7,555 nucleotides of DNA from Cognatishimia sp. WU-CL00825 (GCF_040364665.1 NZ_BAABWX010000013.1:1-7555), one strand, 5' to 3'; positions 1 through 5,746 are shown, counted from the first letter of the stretch. Numbers and translations: made by a program. Notes: a model not told the origin generated them from the letters alone.

Positions 1-40
1 CCGCAGCCTGCTTAAGCACCTGAAATAATGAGCTCTAAGT

Positions 41-117
41 AACCCGCGCTTTCTCTCCTCCCAAGACAGCGCGGGTTCTAAAGAAACAGGCGGCCCTTGG
101 GCCGCCTTTCATATTTT
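41..117 (+). ncRNA. Candidate small RNA 3' part: CUCCUCCC-loop hairpin plus terminator
   Basis: Two hairpins stand in tandem. The first has a perfect 10-bp stem (AACCCGCGCT at 41-50 with AGCGCGGGTT at 68-77) and a 17-base pyrimidine-rich loop containing CTCCTCCC at 55-62. That octamer is complementary to a Shine-Dalgarno sequence. The second hairpin (89-106) followed by a T-rich tract would end the transcript. This layout resembles the alphaproteobacterial CcsR/cuckoo RNAs, whose loops expose CCUCCUCCC; here the nine bases at 54-62 match it except for the first. The 5' end, promoter and any upstream host gene lie outside the window or cannot be identified. It could also simply be the 3' untranslated region of an unseen upstream gene. 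Confidence 0.4.
89..117 (+). terminator. Rho-independent terminator, possibly bidirectional
   Basis: A 7-bp GC-only stem (GGCGGCC / GGCCGCC) with a CTTG loop at 89-106 is followed on the plus strand by TTTCATATTTT. On the minus strand the same stem is followed by TGTTTCTTTA, so it can also end the nucleotidase transcript, whose stop codon lies about 30 bases before it. Confidence 0.75.
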
Positions 118-135
118 AAGCGATGGTTTTTGCAC

Positions 136-2100
136 TTACAGATTGATGCGGAACCGCGCAAACCCATCCGGACCCGACCCTGCAGGTGCAATTTCTACGC
201 CCTTAACATCTGCGGCGTAACCTGTGGCCTTGGGCCCTGTATCAAACAGAACTGTTGTGCCGGGCAGCGGTGCGAATTTCCAGTTGGCATCGGCCGCTGG
301 AGAGATCGTGCCCTGTTCTACGATATAGCGCACAATCACGTCGCGGTTTGTATCTGGTCCTTCAAAGATGATGGTGTCACCCAACGCACCCGGGAATTTG
401 CCGCCACCAGAGGCACGGTAATTGTTGGTTGCGATGACAAACTTTTGCGCCGGATCCAATGGCTGACCATTGTACATCAAATTTACAATACGGTTTGCAT
501 CTGGGTTTGTCAGATTGCCTTTAGGATCAAACATCGACGGTTGCGACAGATCGATTTCATAAGTCACGCCGTCCATGACGTCAAAATTGTAGGACGGGAA
601 ATTCGGGTTCAACAAAACCTGATCTGCCTTGCCTGCTTCCACTTGGTTAAAAATGCCCGCAGACCGTTCCAGCCAATTCTTCACCTCTTGGCCGGTGACC
701 AAAACCGCCCGAGCTGTGTTTGGATAGAGGTACAGATCAGAAACGTTTTTGATGGCAACATCACCCTTAGCGACATCTGTGTAGTATTCTGGACCACCAC
801 GACCGCCCGCTTTGAACGGTGCCGCCGCTGACAAAATCGGCAGGCCTTCGTATTCTGTGCCTTTCATCATCTCTTTGATGTACCAGCTTTGCGCAATCGA
901 AACGATTTGCACTGAGGGGTCATCTGCAACAAGGGCAAAATAGCTGTGCAATGGCGCATCGGTCTTGCCAACGGCGCGGCGCACATAGGCCAAGGTGGCA
1001 TCATGCTCTTGTTGAACAGAGTCCAACACGTATTGCTCGCTTTCCACCAAGGCCGTGATGGATCGATCTTCGTTACGCTGAGAAATCGGGCGCGCCTCTG
1101 CTGTGTGACCAACCACTTTCCATTCATTGCCGGAACGCTCTAACATCAGGTCGATCAGCCCAAGGTGAGAGCCCCAGAAGCCACCCATCGCAGCAGGGAC
1201 GCCTTCGATGGTGCCTTTGGCCACATCAACGCCCGCCACGTCGGCATAGTCTTTAGAGGGGAAGACCCGGTGATGGTGCCCGGTGACAATTGCATCGATG
1301 CCCGGAATACGCGCCAGAGGCACGGAGGCATTTTCCATGCCATCCACAGCTTCGGCACCACCAATACCAGAATGCGACAGCGCGATGATGATATCTGCGC
1401 CCTCTTCTTTCATCATCGGCACATAGGCTTTGGCGGTTTGCAAAATATCGCGTGCCTGCACCTTGCCTTCCAGATGGCGACGATCCCAGTTCATGATTTG
1501 TGGCGGCACAAATCCGATCATGCCGACCTTGATTTTATGCTTAGCGCCGGCACCGTCCATGATCTCTTTTTCGACGATCACATAGGGCTTGATCAGCGTG
1601 GTGTCTTTGGTGGGGTCTGATCCCATTTCTTTGACAACATTCGCCGAGATCACAGGGAAATCTGCACCCGCCAATGATTTCATCAAGAAATCCAGACCAT
1701 AGTTGAATTCGTGGTTGCCCAAAGTCGATGCTTCAAAACCCACCGCATTCATCGCCGCAATCACCGGGTGCATATCCCCCTCTTTCATGCCGCGCTCATA
1801 GGCGATGTAATCACCCATGGGGTTGCCTTGTAAGAAATCCCCATTGTCCACCAACAGCGAATTTGTTGCCTCGGCGCGGATGTCTTTCACAATCGCTGCG
1901 GTGCGGGCGAGACCTACGGTGTCCCGGCCTTTGTCGGCATAATAGTCATAGGGGAAAACATGCACGTGCAAATCGGTCGTTTCCATAATCCGCAAATGTG
2001 CCTGGGCCGCTGAAGCATGTGCAGAAAACGGATGCAAAGCGATAAAGCTGGCCCCCGCGGTTGCACCCAAAAACCCGCGACGAGAGAGATGTTGTGTCAT
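136..2100 (-). CDS. cpdB: 2',3'-cyclic-nucleotide 2'-phosphodiesterase / 3'-nucleotidase, Tat-exported
   Basis: This enzyme hydrolyses 2',3'-cyclic nucleotides and then 3'-nucleotides in the periplasm, releasing nucleosides and phosphate from RNA breakdown products. Counting from the start chosen here it has 654 residues, close to the roughly 650 of E. coli CpdB. A twin-arginine signal (SRRGFLG, residues 6-12) and AHA/ASA cleavage sites (27-31) come first. The metallophosphatase domain shows DLH (43-45), GDFLQG (87-92), GNHE (128-131), SH (242-243) and GHHH (274-277), the usual dinuclear metal ligands. The C-terminal 5'-nucleotidase domain shows [10 protein letters not shown] (427-436), YPNT (459-462) and NYRASGGG (560-567). 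An in-frame ATG at 2133 would add 11 residues ahead of the Tat motif but has no ribosome-binding site; the ATG at 2100 has CGGGG seven bases upstream. The gene is preceded by a desaturase terminator and a Pho-box-like site, so it is probably monocistronic. Confidence 0.93.
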   Translation of the reverse strand: MTQHLSRRGFLGATAGASFIALHPFSAHASAAQAHLRIMETTDLHVHVFPYDYYADKGRDTVGLARTAAIVKDIRAEATNSLLVDNGDFLQGNPMGDYIAYERGMKEGDMHPVIAAMNAVGFEASTLGNHEFNYGLDFLMKSLAGADFPVISANVVKEMGSDPTKDTTLIKPYVIVEKEIMDGAGAKHKIKVGMIGFVPPQIMNWDRRHLEGKVQARDILQTAKAYVPMMKEEGADIIIALSHSGIGGAEAVDGMENASVPLARIPGIDAIVTGHHHRVFPSKDYADVAGVDVAKGTIEGVPAAMGGFWGSHLGLIDLMLERSGNEWKVVGHTAEARPISQRNEDRSITALVESEQYVLDSVQQEHDATLAYVRRAVGKTDAPLHSYFALVADDPSVQIVSIAQSWYIKEMMKGTEYEGLPILSAAAPFKAGGRGGPEYYTDVAKGDVAIKNVSDLYLYPNTARAVLVTGQEVKNWLERSAGIFNQVEAGKADQVLLNPNFPSYNFDVMDGVTYEIDLSQPSMFDPKGNLTNPDANRIVNLMYNGQPLDPAQKFVIATNNYRASGGGKFPGALGDTIIFEGPDTNRDVIVRYIVEQGTISPAADANWKFAPLPGTTVLFDTGPKATGYAADVKGVEIAPAGSGPDGFARFRINL

Positions 2101-2153
2101 GTTAATACCCCGAACTATTTTTTGATCAGTCATTCAAACATTGAAATGTAACA

Positions 2154-2187
2154 ATCACAATCCTCTTTTCAAACAGATTTGTAACAG
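2154..2187 (-). promoter_or_regulatory. Pho-box-like promoter of the nucleotidase gene
   Basis: Read on the minus strand, two 7-base units CTGTTAC and CTGTTTG are separated by AAAT, giving the 11-base period of a PhoB site (CTGTCAT-N4-CTGTCAT); plus-strand positions are 2170-2187. Exactly ten bases further on is TGTGAT (2154-2159), a 4/6 match to a -10 box, which is the spacing of PhoB-activated promoters lacking a good -35. A third unit, TTGTTAC (2148-2154), lies in phase 33 bases from the first. Regulation by phosphate limitation fits the gene's function. The assignment is by pattern only. Confidence 0.42.
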
Positions 2188-2210
2188 TTTGATTTGCGGG
2201 GTTTTAAATC

Positions 2211-2238
2211 AAAAAAACGCACCAAAATGGTGCGTTTT
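2211..2238 (-). terminator. Rho-independent terminator of the desaturase gene
   Basis: The perfect stem AAAACGCACCA / TGGTGCGTTTT (2214-2224 and 2228-2238) has a 3-base loop. On the minus strand it ends in an uninterrupted run of seven T. It lies 56 bases past the desaturase stop codon and separates that gene from the nucleotidase promoter. Confidence 0.88.
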
Positions 2239-2293
2239 ACATTTTCTAATCGGCACCAACGGGGCCAAATTGGTTGGGGTTCTTAGCTAGTGA

Positions 2294-3328
2294 TCAGCCA
2301 TAGATCGCGTTGCTTTGCGCAAAGGAAAGCAACCTGCCACCCTTTTCATCCCACAGGTGCAACTTGGCACTGGCAAAGCTTTCGCCAATGGTCATGCGGT
2401 TGATCTGGGTCAGTTCTTTTTGGTCGCGCAACACTTCGGTCAGACGATAAAATGGGATACGACTATAGACATGGTGCACATGGTGAATGCCAATATTGGC
2501 AGTGAACCACTGCAAAACACTTGGCAAAACGTAGTACGAGCTGCCATGCAGAGCCGCGTCATGCAGCTGCCAGTCCTCGTCTTCGTCCCAGCTTGTGTAT
2601 TCAAATTGGTGCTGCACATAGAACAACCACATGCCCGCGGTGGCTGCGATCAACGTGGTTGGCAAGAAAATCAACAGCAAGGGTGCAAATCCGCCAAAAT
2701 ACCAGACGACTAAAAGCGCTACCAAAATGACAACATTTGTGCCCATAGCGCTGACCCAGTATTTGGCTTGGCTCATCAGGCCAAACGGCAGGCGTTGTTG
2801 CAGCAAAAACAGATAGCTAGGTCCAAATCCAAATAAGACAATCGGGTTGCGATACAGGCGATAATTCAGCTTCCCCCAAGCACTCAGCGCCTGATATTCG
2901 GACACAGTCTTGGTGTGAATGTCGCCCATGCCACGCTTGCTGAGGTTCCCTGAGGCACCATGGTGCACCGCATGGGTGCGGCGCCACACATCATATGGCG
3001 TCAGGGTCAAAACGCCGATGGCGCGCCCGATCCAATCGCTGACATGGCGATTTTTGAATAGTGCCCCGTGCCCACAATCATGTTGAATGGCAAAAAGTCG
3101 CAACAAAAACAAAGCATTAAATGCAGATAACGCAAAGGCCAGCACATAGCTGAAAGACAGGGCCCACCAGGCCAAGGCCCAAAGCGCTACAAAAGGCACG
3201 AGGCTCACCACAAGCTCAAAAACACTGCGCAGGTGATTGGGCTCACGATACTGCGCCAGAACTTTGACCCAATCGCGCGCATTTGTTTGGCCAACCTCTG
3301 CCGGTTCCGAGTGATGAAGTTCTGCCAT
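2294..3328 (-). CDS. Membrane fatty acid desaturase (DesA / omega-6 type)
   Basis: This is an integral-membrane di-iron desaturase of 344 residues that inserts a double bond into membrane-lipid acyl chains using oxygen. The three histidine boxes are clear: HDCGH (83-87), HAVHH (119-123) and HHVHH (282-286), in the order and spacing of the FA_desaturase family. Hydrophobic stretches at about 35-58, 60-80, 163-178 and 195-235 fit the usual two membrane-spanning hairpins. The HAVHHGASGN segment and the IGIHHVHH C-terminal box resemble bacterial delta-12 (omega-6) enzymes, but regioselectivity cannot be read from sequence. The start at 3328 has AGGCAGGC a few bases upstream. It appears monocistronic, with its own terminator, and is divergent from a small hypothetical gene across a 248-base gap holding a palindrome. 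Temperature or oxygen regulation is possible but not shown here. Confidence 0.9.
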   Translation of the reverse strand: MAELHHSEPAEVGQTNARDWVKVLAQYREPNHLRSVFELVVSLVPFVALWALAWWALSFSYVLAFALSAFNALFLLRLFAIQHDCGHGALFKNRHVSDWIGRAIGVLTLTPYDVWRRTHAVHHGASGNLSKRGMGDIHTKTVSEYQALSAWGKLNYRLYRNPIVLFGFGPSYLFLLQQRLPFGLMSQAKYWVSAMGTNVVILVALLVVWYFGGFAPLLLIFLPTTLIAATAGMWLFYVQHQFEYTSWDEDEDWQLHDAALHGSSYYVLPSVLQWFTANIGIHHVHHVYSRIPFYRLTEVLRDQKELTQINRMTIGESFASAKLHLWDEKGGRLLSFAQSNAIYG

Positions 3329-3444
3329 GTGCCTGCCTGTAAAATTTGTCCTGCCCCGGATAAACGACCTGAGCCACTTAGCAAGCCTCTAAAACGCAAT
3401 CACCCAAGAAAACCAGCAAATGCAGGTAAAAGTTGCGTCAAATC

Positions 3445-3460
3445 TACGTGGGCCCACGTA
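3445..3460. promoter_or_regulatory. Perfect 16-bp palindrome, candidate operator
   Basis: TACGTGGGCCCACGTA is a perfect 16-bp inverted repeat in the gap between the divergent desaturase and the 58-residue gene, equally far from both start codons. Read on the minus strand, TTGACG, a good -35 match, begins about five bases after it, so a bound protein could affect desaturase transcription. No clear -10 was found at standard spacing. It has the size and symmetry of a dimeric repressor site, but no regulator gene adjoins it. Confidence 0.4.
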
Positions 3461-3496
3461 AAGCGGTCCAATTCTCTCCCCAAATCCAGAAACTGA

Positions 3497-3524
3497 TTTT
3501 CAATTCACCGGATCACGCTAAGAT
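3497..3524 (+). promoter_or_regulatory. Possible promoter of the 58-residue gene
   Basis: TTTTCA (3497-3502) and TAAGAT (3519-3524), separated by 16 bases, are each 4/6 matches to sigma-70 boxes. A start near 3531 would give a leader of about 46 bases containing the GGGAAG at 3563-3568. The match is weak; it is listed mainly because it agrees with the start codon chosen at 3577. Confidence 0.25.
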
Positions 3525-3576
3525 GAATCTATGCTGTCCAGATGGGCAGACCAGCGCAAAGCGGGAAGACAGCTTG

Positions 3577-3753
3577 ATGAAACATGTACCCAAAGAAACC
3601 ACCGACGAGGCCCTGATCAAAGAATTCCTGGAAAAGGGCGGCAGTGTGAAGGTTGGTAAGACAAAACCGATGCCGTATGACATGGGCATCAGCAAAAACA
3701 CCTGGAACAACAAGCTGACCAAAGAGGAAAAAGAAGCCAAGAAGGTCAAGTAA
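3577..3753 (+). CDS. Small lysine-rich hypothetical protein, 58 residues
   Basis: The function is not recognised. The protein is soluble, highly charged and rich in lysine, especially in its C-terminal third (KLTKEEKEAKKVK). The centre carries a helix-like EALIKEFLEKGG followed by KVGKTKPMPYDMGISKNTW, which looks like a short conserved fold rather than random coding. It may bind nucleic acid, judging only by charge. The reading frame is open upstream to 3433, with other ATG codons at 3433 and 3523. The start at 3577 is preferred because GGGAAG lies eight bases before it, a candidate promoter ends at 3524, and the upstream residues look non-coding. It stands alone on the plus strand, convergent with the tautomerase gene. 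Distant conserved families of this size are often annotated as hypothetical or DUF proteins. Confidence 0.62.
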   Translation: MKHVPKETTDEALIKEFLEKGGSVKVGKTKPMPYDMGISKNTWNNKLTKEEKEAKKVK

Positions 3754-3784
3754 GCGCGTAGAAACAAACTTTGATTGCCGTTCC

Positions 3785-3802
3785 GGGGCAGGAAACCGCC
3801 CC
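3785..3802. terminator. Weak hairpin between convergent genes
   Basis: GGGGC (3785-3789) pairs with GCCCC (3798-3802), and GG/CC adds two inner pairs after a bulged A, leaving an AAA loop. It sits between the ends of the 58-residue gene (plus) and the tautomerase operon (minus). Neither side has a proper T-run, although ATTTT follows at 3813-3817 on the plus strand, so termination here is uncertain. Confidence 0.3.
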
Positions 3803-3822
3803 AGAAGCAATAGATTTTGCGA

Positions 3823-4047
3823 TCAGCTTTGGGCTTGCTGTCGATAGTCCAATACAGGCAAACCTCCAATACCCCAGCTTTCCACTGGAATCTGATCAAT
3901 TACAACAAAAGTGCTACTGGGGTCTTTGCCCAACACATCTTGCAGCAAAGCACTGACACCCGCAATCAAAGCCGCTTGTTGGTTTGCACTAGGTCCGTTG
4001 CCGTCTGGGCCACCTTCTTTTGTGACCTTTATGTTTACATAGGGCAT
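3823..4047 (-). CDS. 4-oxalocrotonate tautomerase family protein
   Basis: This 74-residue protein belongs to the small tautomerase superfamily, which uses an N-terminal proline, exposed after removal of Met, as a general base for keto-enol conversions or related reactions on electrophilic acids. The start MPYVNIKVTKEG supplies the proline and first beta strand. QQAALIAGVSALLQDVLGK (about 23-41) is the helix, followed by TFVVIDQIPVESWGIGG (46-62), the second strand and hairpin typical of the family. About five extra residues (GPDGN) lie between the first strand and the helix. It is the last gene of the operon: its ATG comes two bases after the stop of the preceding gene, and AGGA seven bases upstream gives a strong ribosome-binding site. 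The substrate is unknown; neighbours point to detoxification or aromatic-compound turnover rather than a full meta-cleavage pathway, none of whose other enzymes is present. Confidence 0.88.
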   Translation of the reverse strand: MPYVNIKVTKEGGPDGNGPSANQQAALIAGVSALLQDVLGKDPSSTFVVIDQIPVESWGIGGLPVLDYRQQAQS

Positions 4048-4049
4048 CT

Positions 4050-4427
4050 TCAGTCCTTTCTTGGAACATATTCAAATACCTTTGCAACGATGCACCATCG
4101 GCCGTCGTGTTTTACAAAGGTCAAATAGTCGAGGTAATCGCGCTGCATCAGCGTCATGGATGCTTTGACTTGGGCAATATTTGCGCCCACCGAAATCTCT
4201 AAAATACGATCGTCCCTTGCATCTCCGGTTTCTGCCGGTGGAACGCGCTTGTCGACGCGGGCCAGATAGGTTTCCAAATCCAATGCCATTTCGTCGCCAG
4301 TGGTTGCACAAACATAGGCCAAGTTGGGGTGAAAAATCGCACGCAGCCTTGTACTATCGGCATGATAAAGCGCGTCAAAATAAGTTTCGATCTGTGCAGT
4401 GATCGCAGCAAACGAATCCGGGCTCAT
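4050..4427 (-). CDS. NTF2-like / putative lumazine-binding (SnoaL-type) protein
   Basis: This 125-residue cone-shaped alpha+beta protein belongs to the NTF2-like superfamily and most resembles the Lumazine_bd_2 group. The evidence is the helical start AAITAQIETYFDALYHADSTRLRAIFHP (7-34), the LETYLARV helix (51-58) and the two terminal strands around NIAQVKASMTLMQRDYLDYLTF (83-104) and GRWCIVAKVFEY (109-120). Members may be small enzymes (isomerases, dehydratases) or ligand-binding proteins, and no catalytic residue can be assigned here. Its ATG overlaps the stop of the glutathione S-transferase gene in an ATGA, implying translational coupling, and AGAAGGG lies eight bases upstream. Being sandwiched between a GST and a tautomerase suggests that it acts on, or binds, the same small molecule. 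Confidence 0.82.
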   Translation of the reverse strand: MSPDSFAAITAQIETYFDALYHADSTRLRAIFHPNLAYVCATTGDEMALDLETYLARVDKRVPPAETGDARDDRILEISVGANIAQVKASMTLMQRDYLDYLTFVKHDGRWCIVAKVFEYVPRKD

Positions 4428-5035
4428 GCCAACAACCCTTCTGCCTTCATCGCACGTTCAACGCTTGCCCGCTTGGAGACACGTGCCAAAAAGGCCTGTA
4501 AATAAGGCCAGTCGCTCAAGGCGATACCTTTGAAATTGGCCCAATTGGCAACCACAAACAGATAGATGTCAGCAATGCCAAAGTGGCCTGGCACCAAAGT
4601 TTCGCGCGCATCTGCCAAGACCGCTTCAACCTGGGTAAACTTGACCGCAACCTGTTCCTTCGCACGCTCTTGGTCTGTTTCAGAGGCTTGCGCGCTAAAC
4701 AGCGGCGAAAATGCCTTGTGCAATTCACTTGAGACAAACGTCAATTGCTCTAACATTTTGGCCCGCTCCACGGTTCCGATCGGGGGTGCAAGTTGTGCTT
4801 GGGGCGCGGAATCTGCAAGAAACTGCAAAATCGCTGGCCCCTCGGTCAAAACACCCGCCCCATCAAGATCCAGCGCAGGCACATAGCCCTTGGCGTTGAC
4901 TTGCAAATAGTCAGCCCCAGTCTCGGTCAAGCCAGTGTCAGTATCGACCTTTTCGATCTCAAAGCGGTTGCCAATCTCTTGCAGCACAATATGGCTCGCC
5001 AAAGAACAAGCGCCGGGTTTGTAATACAACTTCAT
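4424..5035 (-). CDS. Glutathione S-transferase, beta class
   Basis: This 203-residue cytosolic GST conjugates or reduces electrophiles with glutathione. The thioredoxin-like N-terminal domain begins MKLYYKPGACSLASHIVL, with Cys10 and Ser11 in the positions diagnostic of bacterial beta-class enzymes. KGYVPAL (49-55) carries the cis-proline at 53, and LTEGPAI (63-69) supplies the gamma-glutamyl-binding Glu65. The all-helical C-terminal domain includes SELHKAFSPLF (103-113, His106) and HFGIADIYLFVVANW (151-165), the family's folding motif with Asp156. Length matches E. coli GstA (201). It leads a three-gene operon; AGGA lies nine bases before the ATG. Expression is probably controlled by the divergent HxlR-family regulator. 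Confidence 0.93.
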   Translation of the reverse strand: MKLYYKPGACSLASHIVLQEIGNRFEIEKVDTDTGLTETGADYLQVNAKGYVPALDLDGAGVLTEGPAILQFLADSAPQAQLAPPIGTVERAKMLEQLTFVSSELHKAFSPLFSAQASETDQERAKEQVAVKFTQVEAVLADARETLVPGHFGIADIYLFVVANWANFKGIALSDWPYLQAFLARVSKRASVERAMKAEGLLA

Positions 5036-5068
5036 TTGCTGGTGTCCTATTTTGTAAGTTTCACAAAT

Positions 5069-5086
5069 CTCAAGTGACCCCTTGAG
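5069..5086. promoter_or_regulatory. Inverted repeat upstream of the GST operon, candidate operator
   Basis: CTCAAG (5069-5074) and CTTGAG (5081-5086) form a perfect 6-bp inverted repeat with a 6-base spacer, 33 bases before the GST start codon and in the 123-base gap shared with the HxlR-type gene. Position and symmetry fit a winged-helix dimer site. No convincing -35/-10 pair for the operon was found. Confidence 0.4.
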
Positions 5087-5154
5087 TTTCCATTTACAAT
5101 CTAGTTTCCATTAGTTACCTATAAAATGCGTTACTTCAGAGAAACCTAGTTACC
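5085..5154. repeat. Direct repeats in the divergent control region
   Basis: AGTTTCCATT occurs twice with an 18-base period (5085-5094 and 5103-5112), and TAGTTACC occurs twice (5112-5119 and 5147-5154), flanking the probable promoter of the HxlR-type gene. AGTTTC is also present at 5057-5062. The clustering in so short a gap suggests several binding sites for the adjacent regulator. Confidence 0.45.
5120..5125 (+). promoter_or_regulatory. Likely -10 box of the HxlR-type regulator gene
   Basis: TATAAA followed by AT lies 33 bases before the regulator's ATG, giving a leader of about 27 bases. There is no good -35 hexamer at 16-18 bases; TTTACA at 5093-5098 is 21 bases away. Both pairs of direct repeats surround the box, which fits autoregulation. 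Confidence 0.4.
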
Positions 5155-5158
5155 CAAT

Positions 5159-5503
5159 ATGCCGTTAAAAATGACAAAAAATCAAAGCCCAGAACCGCCA
5201 GAACCCTGCATGCTGACAGAGTGTATGGCGGTTATATCCGGCGCTTGGGCCCCAAATGTGATCTGGTCTTTGCGCGCAGGGCCGCGCCGCTTCAGCGAAT
5301 TGAGAGTTGATATTCCTCCGATCTCCGCCAAAGTCCTCTCAGCTCGGTTGTCAGAGCTTGAGGCAAAGGGTGTTCTGCTGCGCCACGTGCGTCGAACTTC
5401 TCCACCGTCCACAGAATATGAACTGACGTCACTTGGGACAGAACTTCTGCCCGCCTTGGACGCAATTGTTCAGGTTGGCCATCGGCTAAAGCAACGAAAG
5501 TAA
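5159..5503 (+). CDS. HxlR-family winged-helix transcriptional regulator
   Basis: This 114-residue DNA-binding protein of the HxlR (MarR-like) family acts as a dimer. The core matches the family: CMAVISGAWAPNVIWSLRAGPRRFSEL (22-48), then IPPISAKVLSARLSELEAKGVLLRHV (52-77) containing the recognition helix, and the wing PPSTEYELTSLG (82-93). Cys17 and Cys22 sit at the N-terminal helix. Relatives such as YodB and HypR sense quinones or disulfide stress through an N-terminal cysteine, so a similar switch is plausible here. The gene is divergent from the GST operon across 123 bases, the usual arrangement for a regulator and its target. An in-frame ATG at 5171 is an alternative start; neither has a strong ribosome-binding site. 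The stop codon lies in the 5' part of a hairpin. Confidence 0.9.
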   Translation: MPLKMTKNQSPEPPEPCMLTECMAVISGAWAPNVIWSLRAGPRRFSELRVDIPPISAKVLSARLSELEAKGVLLRHVRRTSPPSTEYELTSLGTELLPALDAIVQVGHRLKQRK

Positions 5504-5516
5504 ATTCGACTTTCGT
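5494..5516 (+). terminator. Hairpin over the stop codon of the HxlR-type gene
   Basis: ACGAAAGT (5494-5501) and ACTTTCGT (5509-5516) form a perfect 8-bp stem with a 7-base loop; the TAA stop (5501-5503) spans the stem-loop junction. There is no T-run after it, so it may slow 3' exonuclease decay or act as a weak terminator rather than a standard one. Confidence 0.35.
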
Positions 5517-5580
5517 CTCATAGATAACACTCAGAGCACGTCCGCAAACAATGCCACACCAAACGCCATGCATCCAACCG

Positions 5581-5593
5581 CGCAGGACCTGCG
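5581..5593. repeat. 13-bp palindrome in the gap before the oxidoreductase
   Basis: CGCAGG-A-CCTGCG is a perfect inverted repeat about 160 bases upstream of the oxidoreductase gene. Its GCAGG half-site recurs in the larger palindrome at 5685-5715. The rest of the 243-base gap from 5504 to 5746 shows no convincing coding potential. Confidence 0.35.
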
Positions 5594-5684
5594 GCCTAGA
5601 GCACCACAATAAGCCATTTTAGGTCCTCAGTTTGTCGTTCTGGTGCAAGATCAAAGTTTTTTGGCGGTCATAGTGAAGTGACAG

Positions 5685-5715
5685 TGTCGACTTGCAGGTG
5701 ACCTGCAGGCCGACA
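5685..5715. promoter_or_regulatory. 31-bp near-perfect palindrome, candidate operator
   Basis: The centre is G5700. The inner arms TGCAGGT (5693-5699) and ACCTGCA (5701-5707) pair perfectly, and the outer arms TGTCG (5685-5689) and CGACA (5711-5715) pair perfectly; only the 5690/5710 and 5692/5708 pairs mismatch. No T-run follows, so it is not a terminator. It ends 31 bases before the oxidoreductase start, a position typical of a repressor site or of a structured leader. Confidence 0.5.
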
Positions 5716-5746
5716 AGGGCAAAACACATCACCATAGGACAATCTC

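Noticed and set aside
1..28. C-terminus of an upstream plus-strand gene
   Set aside because: All three plus frames stop within the first 28 bases (at 13, 21 and 26), so no frame can be favoured and the stretch is too short to support any product.
97..831. 244-residue open frame on the plus strand
   Set aside because: It is antisense to the clearly coding nucleotidase gene, starts inside a terminator hairpin, and its product is rich in Cys, Arg and His with no domain-like pattern, as expected of a shadow frame.
1165..1620. 151-residue plus-strand open frame
   Set aside because: It lies wholly opposite the metallophosphatase domain of the nucleotidase and lacks a recognisable motif.
3433..3576. 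Longer 106-residue form of the small plus-strand protein
   Set aside because: The extra 48 codons cover the palindrome and a candidate promoter, have no good ribosome-binding site, and the residues look non-coding; the start at 3577 has GGGAAG at proper spacing.
5292..5609. 105-residue minus-strand open frame
   Set aside because: It overlaps the HxlR-type gene in antisense and extends into the non-coding gap; no ribosome-binding site or conserved motif is seen.
5584..5627. AGGACCT (5584-5590) with AGGTCCT (5621-5627) as a long-loop hairpin
   Set aside because: Only 7 bp with a 30-base loop, and AGGACCT is almost self-complementary, so the match is probably a by-product of the local palindrome.
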